Shown: positions 44,404 through 53,767 of the stretch, piece after piece | Numbering within the stretch: the stretch's first letter is position 1 | How the letters are laid out: each line of letters opens with the position of its first letter | Assembly (NCBI RefSeq): GCF_900120175.1 | Contig: NZ_FQLF01000002.1 | Location: forward strand, 558,001 to 622,000 | DNA length: 64,000 nt | Origin: Oceanicoccus sp. KOV_DT_Chl | Lineage (GTDB): Bacteria > Pseudomonadota > Gammaproteobacteria > Pseudomonadales > Dasaniaceae | Direction: 5' to 3' | Program-made: the position numbers and the translations under genes | The notes under the pieces: model-generated | What the model was told of the DNA's origin: nothing | Databases searched by the model: none | Seen by the model: the letters and a program-made list of their open reading frames with translations, nothing else

Positions 44404-45627
44404 ATGGCGATTTCCCAACAACTCAGCGTGGCCCTGACAGTTATCAAACAAGGCCTGTTACTCGTCCGCGATGCTATCGGCGACATAACAGGGCGCAGCC
44501 TGACTTACGACAGCCTGCGCTTTATACAACCCTCACATTTGAATCAACGATTGCGGCAACATCAGGCCAATATTTCTCAAAGCCAGTTGCTGAATATTGC
44601 ATCACTCAGCAGCAACTGTAATAACAGCATAGTGCAAATTGAACAGACCAACGCCACCCTACCAAAGCCCCTACCCGACACCCTGTTCATTAAACTACCC
44701 AGCCCATCGTTAATTACCCGCTGGTTTTTTGCCGTTATTGGATCGTGGCAATTGGAGACTTATTTTTTCCAGCATGTCGCACAGCATACCCCCATTCGCA
44801 CCCCCCGAACCTTTGCGGCGATTAACCAGGGCAGCCGCTTTGCGCTCATTCAGGAAAATCTCCATGCCGACAACAAGGTCCAATTATTTTCCAATCTCGA
44901 TATGCTGCAAGGCCCCTCGCTAGCACTCAGCAAACGCTGCCTGGATACCTTTGCCCGACTACACAGCGCACATTGCGAGCTAAGCAAAGCGCAGCAGCTG
45001 GCAATCCTGCCACTGGACCTGCACCCGTTTCTCTCTCCCACCACGGCGGTGATTGCCAAAGTACTCAACCAGCAAGCGCTGGCACCCTGCTTGAAAAAAC
45101 ACCCGACATTAATTCCCGACCACGTCATACGCAGCCATCACAAAACCCTGCAACACTGGGAAACCCTGATCGATTACTGGTTTTCCGGGCCGCTCTCGCT
45201 GCTGCATGGTGATAGTCACTTGGGGAATTTCTTCGTCAGCGGCGATGATATGGGCATGCTCGACTGGCAAGCCGTACACTGGGGCAACGGCATCCGCGAT
45301 GTACAGTATTTTTTGATCAACTCGCTACCCATTGACGTACTGGCCAGCCATGAGCAAGAACTCATTGCCTACTATGTTGAACGCAGAGCCCACTACGGCA
45401 GTGCTATCGACCTGAAACAAAGCCGCCAACAGTACCGCAGCTTCAGCTTTCACACGTTGATGACGATTATTGTTTCTATTGGTTTTGGCGCCATGAATGC
45501 CGAACAAAATGCGCTAATGGAGGAAATTTTAAAGCGCGCAGTAGCCGCCATCGAAAGGCTGGATTACAGTGACTGGCTCAGCACATTCCTCACTAAACCC
45601 CACGCGGCAATTCTGATAGACTGCTGA
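44404..45627 (+). CDS. aminoglycoside-phosphotransferase-fold kinase-like protein
   Basis: A 407-residue protein with the APH/choline-kinase catalytic loop HGDSHLGNFF (His268, Asp270, Asn275) and the metal-binding Asp287 in MLDWQAVHWG. This resembles the ecdysteroid-kinase-like/DUF1679 group that marine bacteria often carry beside lipid or steroid genes. A normal N-terminal lobe Lys is not obvious. The small-molecule substrate is unknown. It is divergent from the FAD oxidoreductase and followed 42 bases later by an unknown protein. Confidence 0.82.
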   Translation: MAISQQLSVALTVIKQGLLLVRDAIGDITGRSLTYDSLRFIQPSHLNQRLRQHQANISQSQLLNIASLSSNCNNSIVQIEQTNATLPKPLPDTLFIKLPSPSLITRWFFAVIGSWQLETYFFQHVAQHTPIRTPRTFAAINQGSRFALIQENLHADNKVQLFSNLDMLQGPSLALSKRCLDTFARLHSAHCELSKAQQLAILPLDLHPFLSPTTAVIAKVLNQQALAPCLKKHPTLIPDHVIRSHHKTLQHWETLIDYWFSGPLSLLHGDSHLGNFFVSGDDMGMLDWQAVHWGNGIRDVQYFLINSLPIDVLASHEQELIAYYVERRAHYGSAIDLKQSRQQYRSFSFHTLMTIIVSIGFGAMNAEQNALMEEILKRAVAAIERLDYSDWLSTFLTKPHAAILIDC

Positions 45628-45669
45628 GCACAAAGCCCAACATTCACACAAGCAAGAGCGGAACCCCGA

Positions 45670-46161
45670 ATGAGCGAAAAGAAAAACATCGACCTTAATC
45701 TGGTAGAACTGGTTAATCTGGCAGCCAAGATACTCGATCAAATGTTTATTAAAGCCAGCAAAGAAAAAGCCAAGCCGATCTTTAAAGAGCTCAAGCAAGG
45801 CAAAGCCTATCCATTAGGCAAAGTGAAGATTCAGGATATTTTCGAGCCCAATCTGGTGCTGACTCTGGATTACAGCGAGTTTTGTGGCCCCGGATTTAAC
45901 TACGATATTTTCGTGTCGGCAATAAACGGCATTCTGGCCCAAATCAGTCAAAAGTTTCGCGCCAAAGCCGACCTGAATATTATGTCCAATGAAAACAATT
46001 CATCGATTCTAGTCCACCTGCCAGGCATGGTACAACTAGACGACCAATTGAACGTAATGGTGATGGCGTTCGAGCTGGGCGATATGAAAACCCTGAACAT
46101 CAAACTGATGTTTGTTGAGCCTTCGCAATATGATGCGGCAAGGAGAGAAGCTAAATCTTAG
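45670..46161 (+). CDS. unknown protein next to the kinase
   Basis: A 163-residue soluble protein that I do not recognise. It starts MSEKKNIDLNLVELVNLAAK, with amphipathic helices and no signal peptide or membrane segment. A middle part (FEPNLVLTLDYSEFCGPGFNYD) is beta-rich. Two cysteine-poor ends are hydrophilic. Only 42 bases separate it from the kinase, so the pair is likely co-transcribed and may be functionally linked. Confidence 0.75.
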   Translation: MSEKKNIDLNLVELVNLAAKILDQMFIKASKEKAKPIFKELKQGKAYPLGKVKIQDIFEPNLVLTLDYSEFCGPGFNYDIFVSAINGILAQISQKFRAKADLNIMSNENNSSILVHLPGMVQLDDQLNVMVMAFELGDMKTLNIKLMFVEPSQYDAARREAKS

Positions 46162-46178
46162 CTGATTTGATCGAGAGG

Positions 46179-46201
46179 TGCCTTTTAGTTAAAAGAAGGC
46201 A
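46179..46201. terminator. weak hairpin between convergent genes
   Basis: TGCCTT pairs with AAGGCA around an AT-rich loop, between the unknown gene (+) and the DUF1570-like gene (-). The stem is only 6 bp and the T tract is poor, so termination is tentative. Confidence 0.35.
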
Positions 46202-46248
46202 TCTGACCGAACGCCTCGTCATTTCCGACTCCGATCGGGAACCCAAAG

Positions 46249-47784
46249 TTACACCCCCTTCAGCTTGTCGTTTGATTCTTCTAAGCTCTGTTCAAACTCT
46301 GCCAGCCAGGTGCTAGCTATATGCGGGTTCGCCCGCAGCCAGGCTAACTGGGAATCTGCTTTGGCTTGCAGGCCATTGCGGGTATATAGCTGAATTTGAT
46401 AGACCTTTAGCGGAATCAATGATGGCGCATAAGAAGCAGCCGCCTCTATTACTTCAATCGCCTTATCAGATTTGTTCATCCTCTCATAAATACGCGCCGC
46501 ACTGATTAAGGCCTCAATATTGCCCGGCTCTTTTGACAGCGCAACCCCATAGGCCTTTAGCGAACTTACAATATGCACCATATCGACAGCGTTCTGGTTA
46601 CTAGCCCAGGCTTTCCGCTGATAGACATGCCCCTTGATGATATTCACAAAAATCGAGTCAGGAGCCAATTGATAGGCTTTATCTGCTAACTCCAGATAAC
46701 CTTCAATGTTTCTGATCAGGTATATGTTGGCCAAGCCGGCTTTAGCAGAAGCATTATCCGGATTGATTTTTAGCGCCTCTTCAAAAAACGCCATAGCCTT
46801 ATCGAGCTCCGATGTGCCGTTAAGAAAAAACTCTCCAATTTCAAAAAACAACTCATCCGGAGCCGGTTGTTTAAAAGTAACTTCGCTATCCTTAAATGAA
46901 TTGGATAAATCCAATTGCTTGTACTGGAATTTTTTCTGCCGTGAGTGAGAAACTAACAGATCATCGAACTCCTCAAAACTCACTCCAAATGCCACAACAA
47001 ATGCCTTATCCGCACTCTCTCCTTCCGATAGCAATTCGATATAACGCTCTAACTGAGCTGATAAGGAAGGAGCCGACTGCAAGTAGTGGTAGGTTAACCA
47101 GGATTTAGCGTAAAATTTTGCCACCTTCTTGTGAGAATAATCCTCCAATGATACGGTTTTCAAAAGCTCTTCGGTATCTGGCTCATCTGCACCAGCTCTA
47201 TAATTATAAAATCGCGACTCATTGGGAAGCCCAACACTAGCCAATCCAGCATCAAACTCTACGGTACTAAAATAATCCGCGATACCTTCGCTATACCAAC
47301 GAGGGAAACTGGCTTTCATGCCCTGGGCAACCAGATAGTGCACATACTCGTGATAAAGAGTGGCAACCGAATCATTCTTCGATAAATTAACGGCTCTTGA
47401 TATTTTTAATACCGAATAATTACCGTTAATATTCTGTTTAAAAAAACCGGCATATTTTTTAGTATCAATTGAAGAGCCTGCAATAATCCTGAACGCCTTC
47501 TTTCCCTTGGCAGCGATGATTTTTACAGGGCGATCGTGCTGACTCAGCGGAATATTAGTGACGATTTGTATGGTTTTTCGAAATTGCTCCAAGCTTTTTG
47601 CAAGCTCAACCACCAACTTCTGCTTATGGTTACTGACAATAATAAAATTAGGCGTTTTAGCCATTGACCACTTTTCAGGCTTCAATTCGAAAGGATCGAT
47701 AGATTCGCTTTCTTCAGCCCCTCCCCAAGACGGGAAAATAGCAATCGTTAATACAAAAATAAAGGCAGGAAATTTAAAGGGCAT
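46249..47784 (-). CDS. DUF1570-type metalloprotease-like protein with TPR repeats
   Basis: A 511-residue secreted or periplasmic protein with a signal peptide (about 1-22). The middle has a gluzincin-like zinc motif HEYVH (145-149) and a downstream EGIADYF with Glu166 as a possible third ligand, so peptidase activity is possible. The C-terminal half has several TPR-like helix pairs (AFFEEALKINPDNASAKAGLANIYL and similar). The substrate is unknown. It is alone between convergent and co-directional genes. Confidence 0.82.
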   Translation of the reverse strand: MPFKFPAFIFVLTIAIFPSWGGAEESESIDPFELKPEKWSMAKTPNFIIVSNHKQKLVVELAKSLEQFRKTIQIVTNIPLSQHDRPVKIIAAKGKKAFRIIAGSSIDTKKYAGFFKQNINGNYSVLKISRAVNLSKNDSVATLYHEYVHYLVAQGMKASFPRWYSEGIADYFSTVEFDAGLASVGLPNESRFYNYRAGADEPDTEELLKTVSLEDYSHKKVAKFYAKSWLTYHYLQSAPSLSAQLERYIELLSEGESADKAFVVAFGVSFEEFDDLLVSHSRQKKFQYKQLDLSNSFKDSEVTFKQPAPDELFFEIGEFFLNGTSELDKAMAFFEEALKINPDNASAKAGLANIYLIRNIEGYLELADKAYQLAPDSIFVNIIKGHVYQRKAWASNQNAVDMVHIVSSLKAYGVALSKEPGNIEALISAARIYERMNKSDKAIEVIEAAASYAPSLIPLKVYQIQLYTRNGLQAKADSQLAWLRANPHIASTWLAEFEQSLEESNDKLKGV

Positions 47785-47953
47785 AATTATGAATTAGAGT
47801 TATTTTAAGTTATCCAAACTCTATATAAATTATCAACAAGTTACCATACTGCTTTGTAATTATTGTGTAACTGACTTATACAAAAACTCTCGGACAGTGA
47901 AGAAATAAATACACAAATAGGAAACACTAGTCTGGCCCTTGCTAAAAAACACC

Positions 47954-48445
47954 TCACACCTCAGAACAAACAAACACCGGAATATTACGATCAGTCCGCG
48001 CCTGATACTCATCAAAATCAGGATACAAACTTAATAGATGCGGCCACAGTTCGCGCTTTTCGTCATCATCAACTTGCCGTGCTACCATCTGTCGCGTAGT
48101 GCCGCCGACAGTGACTTCAATATTGGGATTAGCCTTGAGGTTGTAATACCACACTGGGTGCGTATCCATGCCGCCCTGTGAGGCCACTAGTAATACGTCA
48201 TCGCCTTTAGGTAAATGGATCAGGGCGACTTCACGAAATTTACCGGATTTTTTGCCGGTCATGCCCACCACACAGATGGGATAGCCACCGATAAAATTTT
48301 TCCACAGCCGGCCTTTCGACGCTTTAAATACCGCGACATTTAACCGGGTCAGCCAGCGTATAACGACTTTTGCCTTTTCCTGACTAGCGGGAGGGATCGC
48401 CTGTATATCTTCACGGCGGGTTTTTACGTAATCAAATTGGGTCAT
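47954..48445 (-). CDS. deazaflavin (F420)-dependent nitroreductase-family protein
   Basis: A 163-residue split-barrel protein of the Ddn family. It shows MTGKKSGKFREVALIHL, DDVLLVASQGGMDTHPVWYYNLKANP and the tail RTDRNIPVFVCSEV, all hallmark stretches. Ddn homologues use cofactor F420 in actinobacteria; use by this organism is inference, since F420 biosynthesis genes are not in the window. It is isolated from other redox genes here. Confidence 0.87.
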   Translation of the reverse strand: MTQFDYVKTRREDIQAIPPASQEKAKVVIRWLTRLNVAVFKASKGRLWKNFIGGYPICVVGMTGKKSGKFREVALIHLPKGDDVLLVASQGGMDTHPVWYYNLKANPNIEVTVGGTTRQMVARQVDDDEKRELWPHLLSLYPDFDEYQARTDRNIPVFVCSEV

Positions 48446-48528
48446 GGGTAGTCACCACTGTCATTTTTTATGCACCCAATCATAAAGGACTGGCAGTTAA
48501 AAACCAGAGCGCGCTGATTACCAAAGGA

Positions 48529-49353
48529 TTAATCCTTGAGCAGTCGAATACCCTTTTCTTCAATAGTGATACGACGCTGCTTGTACAATACGCCAATCGC
48601 TTTTTTAAAGATCTTTTTGCTGACTTTAAAAATTGAATAAATCGTTTCCGGCGAACTTTTATCGCTGACCATGATATAGCCGCCATGCTCTTTCAATGTG
48701 GCAATAATCTGATCGACTAACTGTGGCACTTGCTCAGCCGCAGGCGGCAACAGCGTTAAATCCAACCGCTTATCTTCCCGGACACGTTTGATATACGCCG
48801 TCAGGCGCTGGCCTTTACTCAACTTGGTGTTTAAGTCGTTGTGAAATAACATACCCCAAAAGCGGTTATCGACAATCGCTTTAAACCCCAAGTCAGTAGT
48901 ATCAGCCACTAACACATCCACTTGCTGGCCAGGTTTATATTCTTCCGCCTCATGCTGTAAATAACGATCCAACCGTGTGGAGGCAGCGATGCGCTGGCTA
49001 TTATCCAGATAGACCCGCACCATTACCCGCAGCCCGACTTTGGGTTCGTACTTTTGCTCAGCAAAAGGCAGCAATAGTTCTTTATCCAAGCCCCAATCGA
49101 GAAATGCACCGACTTGATTAACTTCAGATACCGTCAGCCAGGCAAACTCACCTACCTGTGCATACGGGCGCTTGGTCGTTGCCACCAGCGCAGCGTCTGC
49201 AGAGGGATATATAAACACCTCAATTGATGACGCCAGCTCTGACTGGCGTGCCTTAGGCAGTAATACCTCACCCAGCGCGCCACCATCAAGGTAGACGCCA
49301 GCAAGGCTTTCTCGCACTACCGCTAATGTATTAATGCGGCCGATTTCAGCCAT
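48529..49353 (-). CDS. CvfB-like S1-domain RNA-binding protein
   Basis: A 274-residue protein with repeated S1-like domains (INTLAVVRESLAGVYLDGG, SEVNQVGAFLDWGLDKELLLPF, TTDLGFKAIVDNRFWGMLFHND) and a C-terminal winged-helix-like segment ending RRITIEEKGIRLLKD. This matches the CvfB/YitL family, which bind RNA in Firmicutes and act on virulence and translation; the role here is unknown. ATG 49353 (MAEIGRINTL) is preferred to the earlier TTG. It is followed upstream by the Dabb and rdgC genes in the same direction. Confidence 0.88.
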   Translation of the reverse strand: MAEIGRINTLAVVRESLAGVYLDGGALGEVLLPKARQSELASSIEVFIYPSADAALVATTKRPYAQVGEFAWLTVSEVNQVGAFLDWGLDKELLLPFAEQKYEPKVGLRVMVRVYLDNSQRIAASTRLDRYLQHEAEEYKPGQQVDVLVADTTDLGFKAIVDNRFWGMLFHNDLNTKLSKGQRLTAYIKRVREDKRLDLTLLPPAAEQVPQLVDQIIATLKEHGGYIMVSDKSSPETIYSIFKVSKKIFKKAIGVLYKQRRITIEEKGIRLLKD

Positions 49354-49364
49354 GGACAATCACC

Positions 49365-49667
49365 CTAGACTTCATAGTCAATCAGCCTGCGCTCACTGAT
49401 AATACTTTTAATAAAAGGCAATACCGCTTTGTGCTCAGGATGACCTGCATATACCGTCAGGGCCTCTCGGGATTCAAATTCGGAGTACAAAGTCATATCA
49501 GCAGAATCCGCCGATGCGGAAAAATCCGCCCCCACTTCCACTTTGATTAAGCCGGGGATTTTTCCATTCATACCTTCGATCAACTGCTTGGCTTGAGCAA
49601 TACTTTCAGCTTTGCTACGCCCTTCTACACCGTCTTTTATTCTGAACAATAAAATATGTTTAATCAT
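49365..49667 (-). CDS. Dabb (stress-responsive A/B barrel) protein
   Basis: A 100-residue ferredoxin-fold barrel: MIKHILLFRIKDGVEGRSK, PGLIKVEVGADFSAS, and DMTLYSEFESREALTVYAGHPEH are family phrases. Dabb domains dimerise and in some cases act in aromatic or polyketide chemistry; here the role is unknown. It is close upstream of the CvfB-like gene. Confidence 0.87.
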   Translation of the reverse strand: MIKHILLFRIKDGVEGRSKAESIAQAKQLIEGMNGKIPGLIKVEVGADFSASADSADMTLYSEFESREALTVYAGHPEHKAVLPFIKSIISERRLIDYEV

Positions 49668-49694
49668 TATTCATCCTCACTGTTGTTTATTGTT

Positions 49695-50618
49695 TTAGGC
49701 CGCATCCAGCGCTTCCTGATTTTCTCCACCAAACGCATCGGTGATGGCTGCAATTAATCCCTTCAACTCCAAACTCATTATCGAAAAATCCACATCAAAC
49801 TGATCGGCGGCATCCTGAGTTTCCACTTGCGCCGCTTTCTCCTGAATCAAATCGTCAAAACTCAAACGCTTTATCGCCAATTGATCGTCTAACAAAAAGC
49901 TTATGCCGCCCTTCCAGCACAAACCCAACTTGCTAACATACATGCCTGACTTCAAATGACTGTTAATTTCTGCCGAACTCAAGTCCTGATGCTTGCAGCG
50001 AATTACTCCGCCTTCGTCGGAAGGATCGCGCAATTCACATTCATGACCCAATTCAAATTGCGCCGGAATCTGCCCAGCATTTAACCAGGCGGTCATCGTA
50101 TGCTGCGGAACATTATTTGCCGTTAAGGGAATGACAGGCACACTGCCAATCGAGTCCCGCAAAAAACTGATTAACTCTTCTGCACGCTTGGCCGAGGCTG
50201 AATTCACCACCAACAAACCTTCGTGCGGTGAAATATAAGCAAACTGCAAACTGGAGCGAGCAAACGCCCGCGGCAATAACTCAAAAGTGATATCTTCTTT
50301 TAATGTCTGCCGCTCTTTGCGGCCTACGCCGCGCCCTTCCTGATTTTGTATTGTCGCTACCCGCTCGGCCAACGCTTCATTGACTACCGCAGCCGGTAAC
50401 ACTTTATCCTGTTTTTTGGCGCAGATCATAATATAGCCGCTGGTCACATGGACATACTCGGCATCCGGCTGCCCCAACGGCGGCACCCACCCATAGCGTG
50501 ACACATCCTGGCTGCCACAGGGCTGAAACGCTTTAGGCTCCAGCTGCCCGGCTAATGCGTCCGCCGAGAGATCAAAGGGCTTGGTAAAACGATAAACCTG
50601 TAAATTCTTAAACCACAT
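49695..50618 (-). CDS. rdgC: recombination-associated protein RdgC
   Basis: RdgC is a ring-shaped DNA-binding protein that restrains RecA. The 307-residue protein begins MWFKNLQVYRFTKPFDLSAD and has CGSQDVSRYGWVPPLG and LSSAEINSHLKSGMYVSKLGL, both characteristic. The length is normal. It is separated from fklB by a strong hairpin. Confidence 0.96.
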   Translation of the reverse strand: MWFKNLQVYRFTKPFDLSADALAGQLEPKAFQPCGSQDVSRYGWVPPLGQPDAEYVHVTSGYIMICAKKQDKVLPAAVVNEALAERVATIQNQEGRGVGRKERQTLKEDITFELLPRAFARSSLQFAYISPHEGLLVVNSASAKRAEELISFLRDSIGSVPVIPLTANNVPQHTMTAWLNAGQIPAQFELGHECELRDPSDEGGVIRCKHQDLSSAEINSHLKSGMYVSKLGLCWKGGISFLLDDQLAIKRLSFDDLIQEKAAQVETQDAADQFDVDFSIMSLELKGLIAAITDAFGGENQEALDAA

Positions 50619-50635
50619 TACAACACCTTAAACAA

Positions 50636-50670
50636 AATACCCGCACACAAGCACATTGTGAGCGGGTATT
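50636..50670 (-). terminator. terminator after fklB
   Basis: AATACCCGC pairs perfectly with GCGGGTATT, with an inner CACAA/TTGTG stem after a single A-A mismatch. Downstream in the leftward direction the sequence is T-rich. It separates fklB from rdgC. Confidence 0.85.
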
Positions 50671-50693
50671 GGATAGCTTGACTGAACCTACGC

Positions 50694-51314
50694 TTAGCTG
50701 ACAATCGCCAGCAATTCGACTTCAAATACCAATGCCGCGTAGGGGCCGATAGCACCACCAGCACCACGCTCGCCGTAGGCTAGCTGGTAAGGCAAAAATA
50801 AACGCCACTTTGAACCCACACCCATCAACTGCAATGCTTCGGTCCAACCAGCGATAACGCCATTGACTGGAAACTCGGCGGGTTCACCACGATCCACGGA
50901 GCTGTCGAACACAGTGCCGTCAATTAATGTACCGTGATAATGGGTTCTAACGGTTGAGCTGGCAGTTGGCTTGTCACCATCACCTGCCGCCATGACTTCA
51001 TACTGCAAGCCGCTAGCAGTGACAGTAACACCCTCGCGCTTGGCATTCCCGGCCAAAAACGCTTCGCCATCTGCTGCTTTAGTGCTGGCCTCTTGCGCCT
51101 GTTTGGCTTCCATCCGCTTGGTGATTTCAGCAAACGCCGCTCTGATTAAAGATTCATCAACTGCACTTGGCTTGCCGCCCAAGGCATCCATCACACCCTG
51201 CGCTACGGCTTCACTATCAACGCCATCAAATGCCTGACTAGCCAGCTGATCACCCATTTGACGACCAACGCCGTAACTGGCGTGCTGCTCTATTGTGGAA
51301 TACTTCTCTGACAT
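50694..51314 (-). CDS. fklB: FKBP-type peptidyl-prolyl isomerase (FklB-like)
   Basis: Cytoplasmic or periplasmic PPIase of the FklB/Mip type. ATG 51314 (MSEKYSTIEQHASYGVGRQM) with AGAGAGCG upstream gives 206 residues, the FklB size. The N-terminal helical dimerisation part is followed by the FKBP domain (about 110-206) with TVRTHYHGTLIDGTVFDSS and LPYQLAYGERGAGGAIGPYA. No signal peptide, so cytoplasmic. An upstream open frame to 51365 is unlikely. Confidence 0.92.
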   Translation of the reverse strand: MSEKYSTIEQHASYGVGRQMGDQLASQAFDGVDSEAVAQGVMDALGGKPSAVDESLIRAAFAEITKRMEAKQAQEASTKAADGEAFLAGNAKREGVTVTASGLQYEVMAAGDGDKPTASSTVRTHYHGTLIDGTVFDSSVDRGEPAEFPVNGVIAGWTEALQLMGVGSKWRLFLPYQLAYGERGAGGAIGPYAALVFEVELLAIVS

Positions 51315-51482
51315 AATTCGCTCTCTTCGATTCAAAAGCCGGCATTCTAGCACGCTCACCACCAACTCCCTAAACAGAAAACACCAAAATTGATCGCTAT
51401 TGGCGCCACTCTCGCCAGCGCTTTTCCCCTATACTAGGCCGCAGCAGCGATTAACCAACGATCAACCTACGCGGAACCCTTT

Positions 51483-53306
51483 ATGCAGCACGGTAATTTT
51501 GATAACGAGCCCAACGCCTCCATTAACTGGCACGTTATTAAATTTATCTGGCCATATTTATTGCTGCATAAACAGCGGGTCGGCATAGCGCTGATTTGCA
51601 TGCTGCTGGCCAAGGTCGCCAACGTTGCCGGACCCTTCCTGCTCAAACACGTCGTTGATGCACTGAATACTGAAAACCTTAGTAACACCCTTATCGTGGT
51701 GCCGATTGCACTGATATTAGCCTATGGCTTTGCCCGCTTTTCCAATGTATTGATGGGTGAGATTCGCGACACGGTGTTTGGTCGCGTTACCGAGCGCGCC
51801 ATGCGCCGCATTGGTTTACAGGTGTTTCGCCACATTCATGCGCTGGACCTGGATTTCCACTTAAATCGTCGCACCGGCGGCTTGGCCCGGGATATTGAGC
51901 GTGGCACTACTGGCATTAGTTTTTTAATGCGCTTTTTTGTGTTTAATATTTTCCCCACCCTGATTGAAGTGCTAATGATTGCGGCTATTTTGTTTTACAA
52001 CTACGGCATCGGTTTTGCGCTGATTATTTTAGTGTCGGTGGTTCTGTACGTAATCTTTTCTATTATCGCGACCGAGTGGCGCACCCAGTATGTACGCGAA
52101 GCCAATATTGCCGACTCAGCGAGCAACACCCGCGCCATCGACAGCCTGTTGAATTATGAAACCGTCAAATACTTTACCAACGAAGACTTTGAAGCCAATC
52201 GCTACGACACCGAACTAGAACGCTGGGAACACGCCCGTCGTAAAAACAGGCTATCGCTATTTACTTTAAACGGTGGCCAAGCGCTGATTATTGCCACCGC
52301 CACCACCGCTATGGTGTGGTTAGCTGCCAGCCATGTCAGCACTGGCGAAATGAGTATTGGTGATTTTGTCGCGGTCAACTCGTACATGATGATTCTGTTT
52401 ATGCCGCTCAATTTTCTCGGCTTTGTCTATCGTGAAATTAAAGGCTCCATGGCCAATATCGAAAAGATGTTTGAACTGCTAGCGATTCAACCCAAAGTCA
52501 CCGATAGCGACAATGCCAGCGAGCTGACATTAAGCAAGGGTGAGATTCATTTCAATCAAGTCAGTTTTGATTACCGCGCGGACCGCGCCATTTTAAAAGA
52601 TGTTAGCTTCACCATCGGCGCCGGTCAAAAAGTGGCTGTCGTCGGTGCCAGTGGCGCCGGCAAGTCCACCCTGGTAAAACTATTATTCCGTTTTTACGAT
52701 AGCACCGCTGGCAATATCACCATCGATGATCAGAACATAAAACACGTCAGCCAACATTCGCTACGTAAAGCTATTGGTATCGTGCCGCAAGACACGGTGT
52801 TGTTCAACGACAGTATTTTTGAAAATGTACGCTACGGCCAAACCGATGCCAGTGATGAAGAAGTAGAAGAAGCTATTAGACTGGCACATCTGGATACGTT
52901 TATTAGCCAGTTACCCGAAGGCCGTAACACCCGCGTCGGCGAGCGCGGGTTAAAATTATCCGGCGGTGAAAAACAACGTGTCGCCATTGCCCGTACCATT
53001 CTTAAACGGCCACCGATTCTGGTCTTTGATGAAGCCACTTCATCGCTGGACAGCAAATCCGAGCAAGCCATCCTCAAAGCGATTAATGAAATTTCCCAGA
53101 ACCATACCAGTCTGGTTATTGCTCACCGCCTCTCCACTATTGTGGATGCAGACAATATTGTGGTTCTCGACCAGGGCCAGGTGGTAGAACAGGGTAACCA
53201 TCAACAGCTACTGGAAAAAAACGGCCGCTATGCTGATTTATGGCAAACACAGCAAAAGCAAAAACAACCGCTGCAAGCTCCGCCCGAGCAGTTACCAGAA
53301 CCATAG
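51483..53306 (+). CDS. ATM1/HMT-type ABC exporter (fused permease-ATPase)
   Basis: A 607-residue half-transporter with six membrane helices (about 15-300) and a C-terminal ATPase: Walker A GASGAGKST, signature LSGGEKQR, Walker B ILVFDEATSSLD. The sequence around FTNEDFEANRYD resembles the AtmA/ATM1 family that exports glutathione-linked metals or sulphur species. It is the best fit, but MsbA-like lipid export is not excluded. It is preceded by fklB on the other strand. Confidence 0.9.
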   Translation: MQHGNFDNEPNASINWHVIKFIWPYLLLHKQRVGIALICMLLAKVANVAGPFLLKHVVDALNTENLSNTLIVVPIALILAYGFARFSNVLMGEIRDTVFGRVTERAMRRIGLQVFRHIHALDLDFHLNRRTGGLARDIERGTTGISFLMRFFVFNIFPTLIEVLMIAAILFYNYGIGFALIILVSVVLYVIFSIIATEWRTQYVREANIADSASNTRAIDSLLNYETVKYFTNEDFEANRYDTELERWEHARRKNRLSLFTLNGGQALIIATATTAMVWLAASHVSTGEMSIGDFVAVNSYMMILFMPLNFLGFVYREIKGSMANIEKMFELLAIQPKVTDSDNASELTLSKGEIHFNQVSFDYRADRAILKDVSFTIGAGQKVAVVGASGAGKSTLVKLLFRFYDSTAGNITIDDQNIKHVSQHSLRKAIGIVPQDTVLFNDSIFENVRYGQTDASDEEVEEAIRLAHLDTFISQLPEGRNTRVGERGLKLSGGEKQRVAIARTILKRPPILVFDEATSSLDSKSEQAILKAINEISQNHTSLVIAHRLSTIVDADNIVVLDQGQVVEQGNHQQLLEKNGRYADLWQTQQKQKQPLQAPPEQLPEP

Positions 53307-53767
53307 CCCCTCAATAAAGTCCGAGTAATAAACACACGCCCTTATCAGGCATAGCGATTTAATTGACGATAAAAGACTCGTTGGAAATCACTACATAGTA
53401 GCGACAGCAACCGGCCAATCACTCCGGAAATGAATATGTTGACGCTATATGACCTACTGTAAGCACTGCCATACTTCTATGATGCCCCGCTCACGAAGGA
53501 TAAGCCTTTTATCCAGGAAGTATTGGGGGTCAGCTGCTGTTAACCCCAACGGTCAAATGATAAATAGCCGTACTTCTTCTTACCCTTACTCCTCGTGCGT
53601 TCCGTTTCAACCACTCTCGATTATGCAAACAGCGTATTAACGATAGCGACAAGGAAGAGCTTTATTATTTAAAGCAAACACCTCTATAAAAAGCGTCAGG
53701 GAGACGAGCTATTAAATATTTTAATCGCTATCAATGACCTATAAATATAACGACAGAGCTATACACC
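53307..53767 (+). other. 460-base leader of the TonB receptor without a clear gene
   Basis: No convincing gene lies here; a 63-codon open frame (53449-53640) has no ribosome site or homology I recognise. Small inverted repeats: GGATAA/TTATCC (53498-53514) and TTGGGG/CCCCAA (near 53523-53550). No Fur-like 19-mer was seen. The region must hold the receptor promoter and possibly a small RNA or leader. Confidence 0.4.

Noticed and set aside
53449-53640. 63-codon open frame before the TonB receptor
   Set aside because: No ribosome site, mixed composition and no family pattern; better explained as chance in a non-coding leader.
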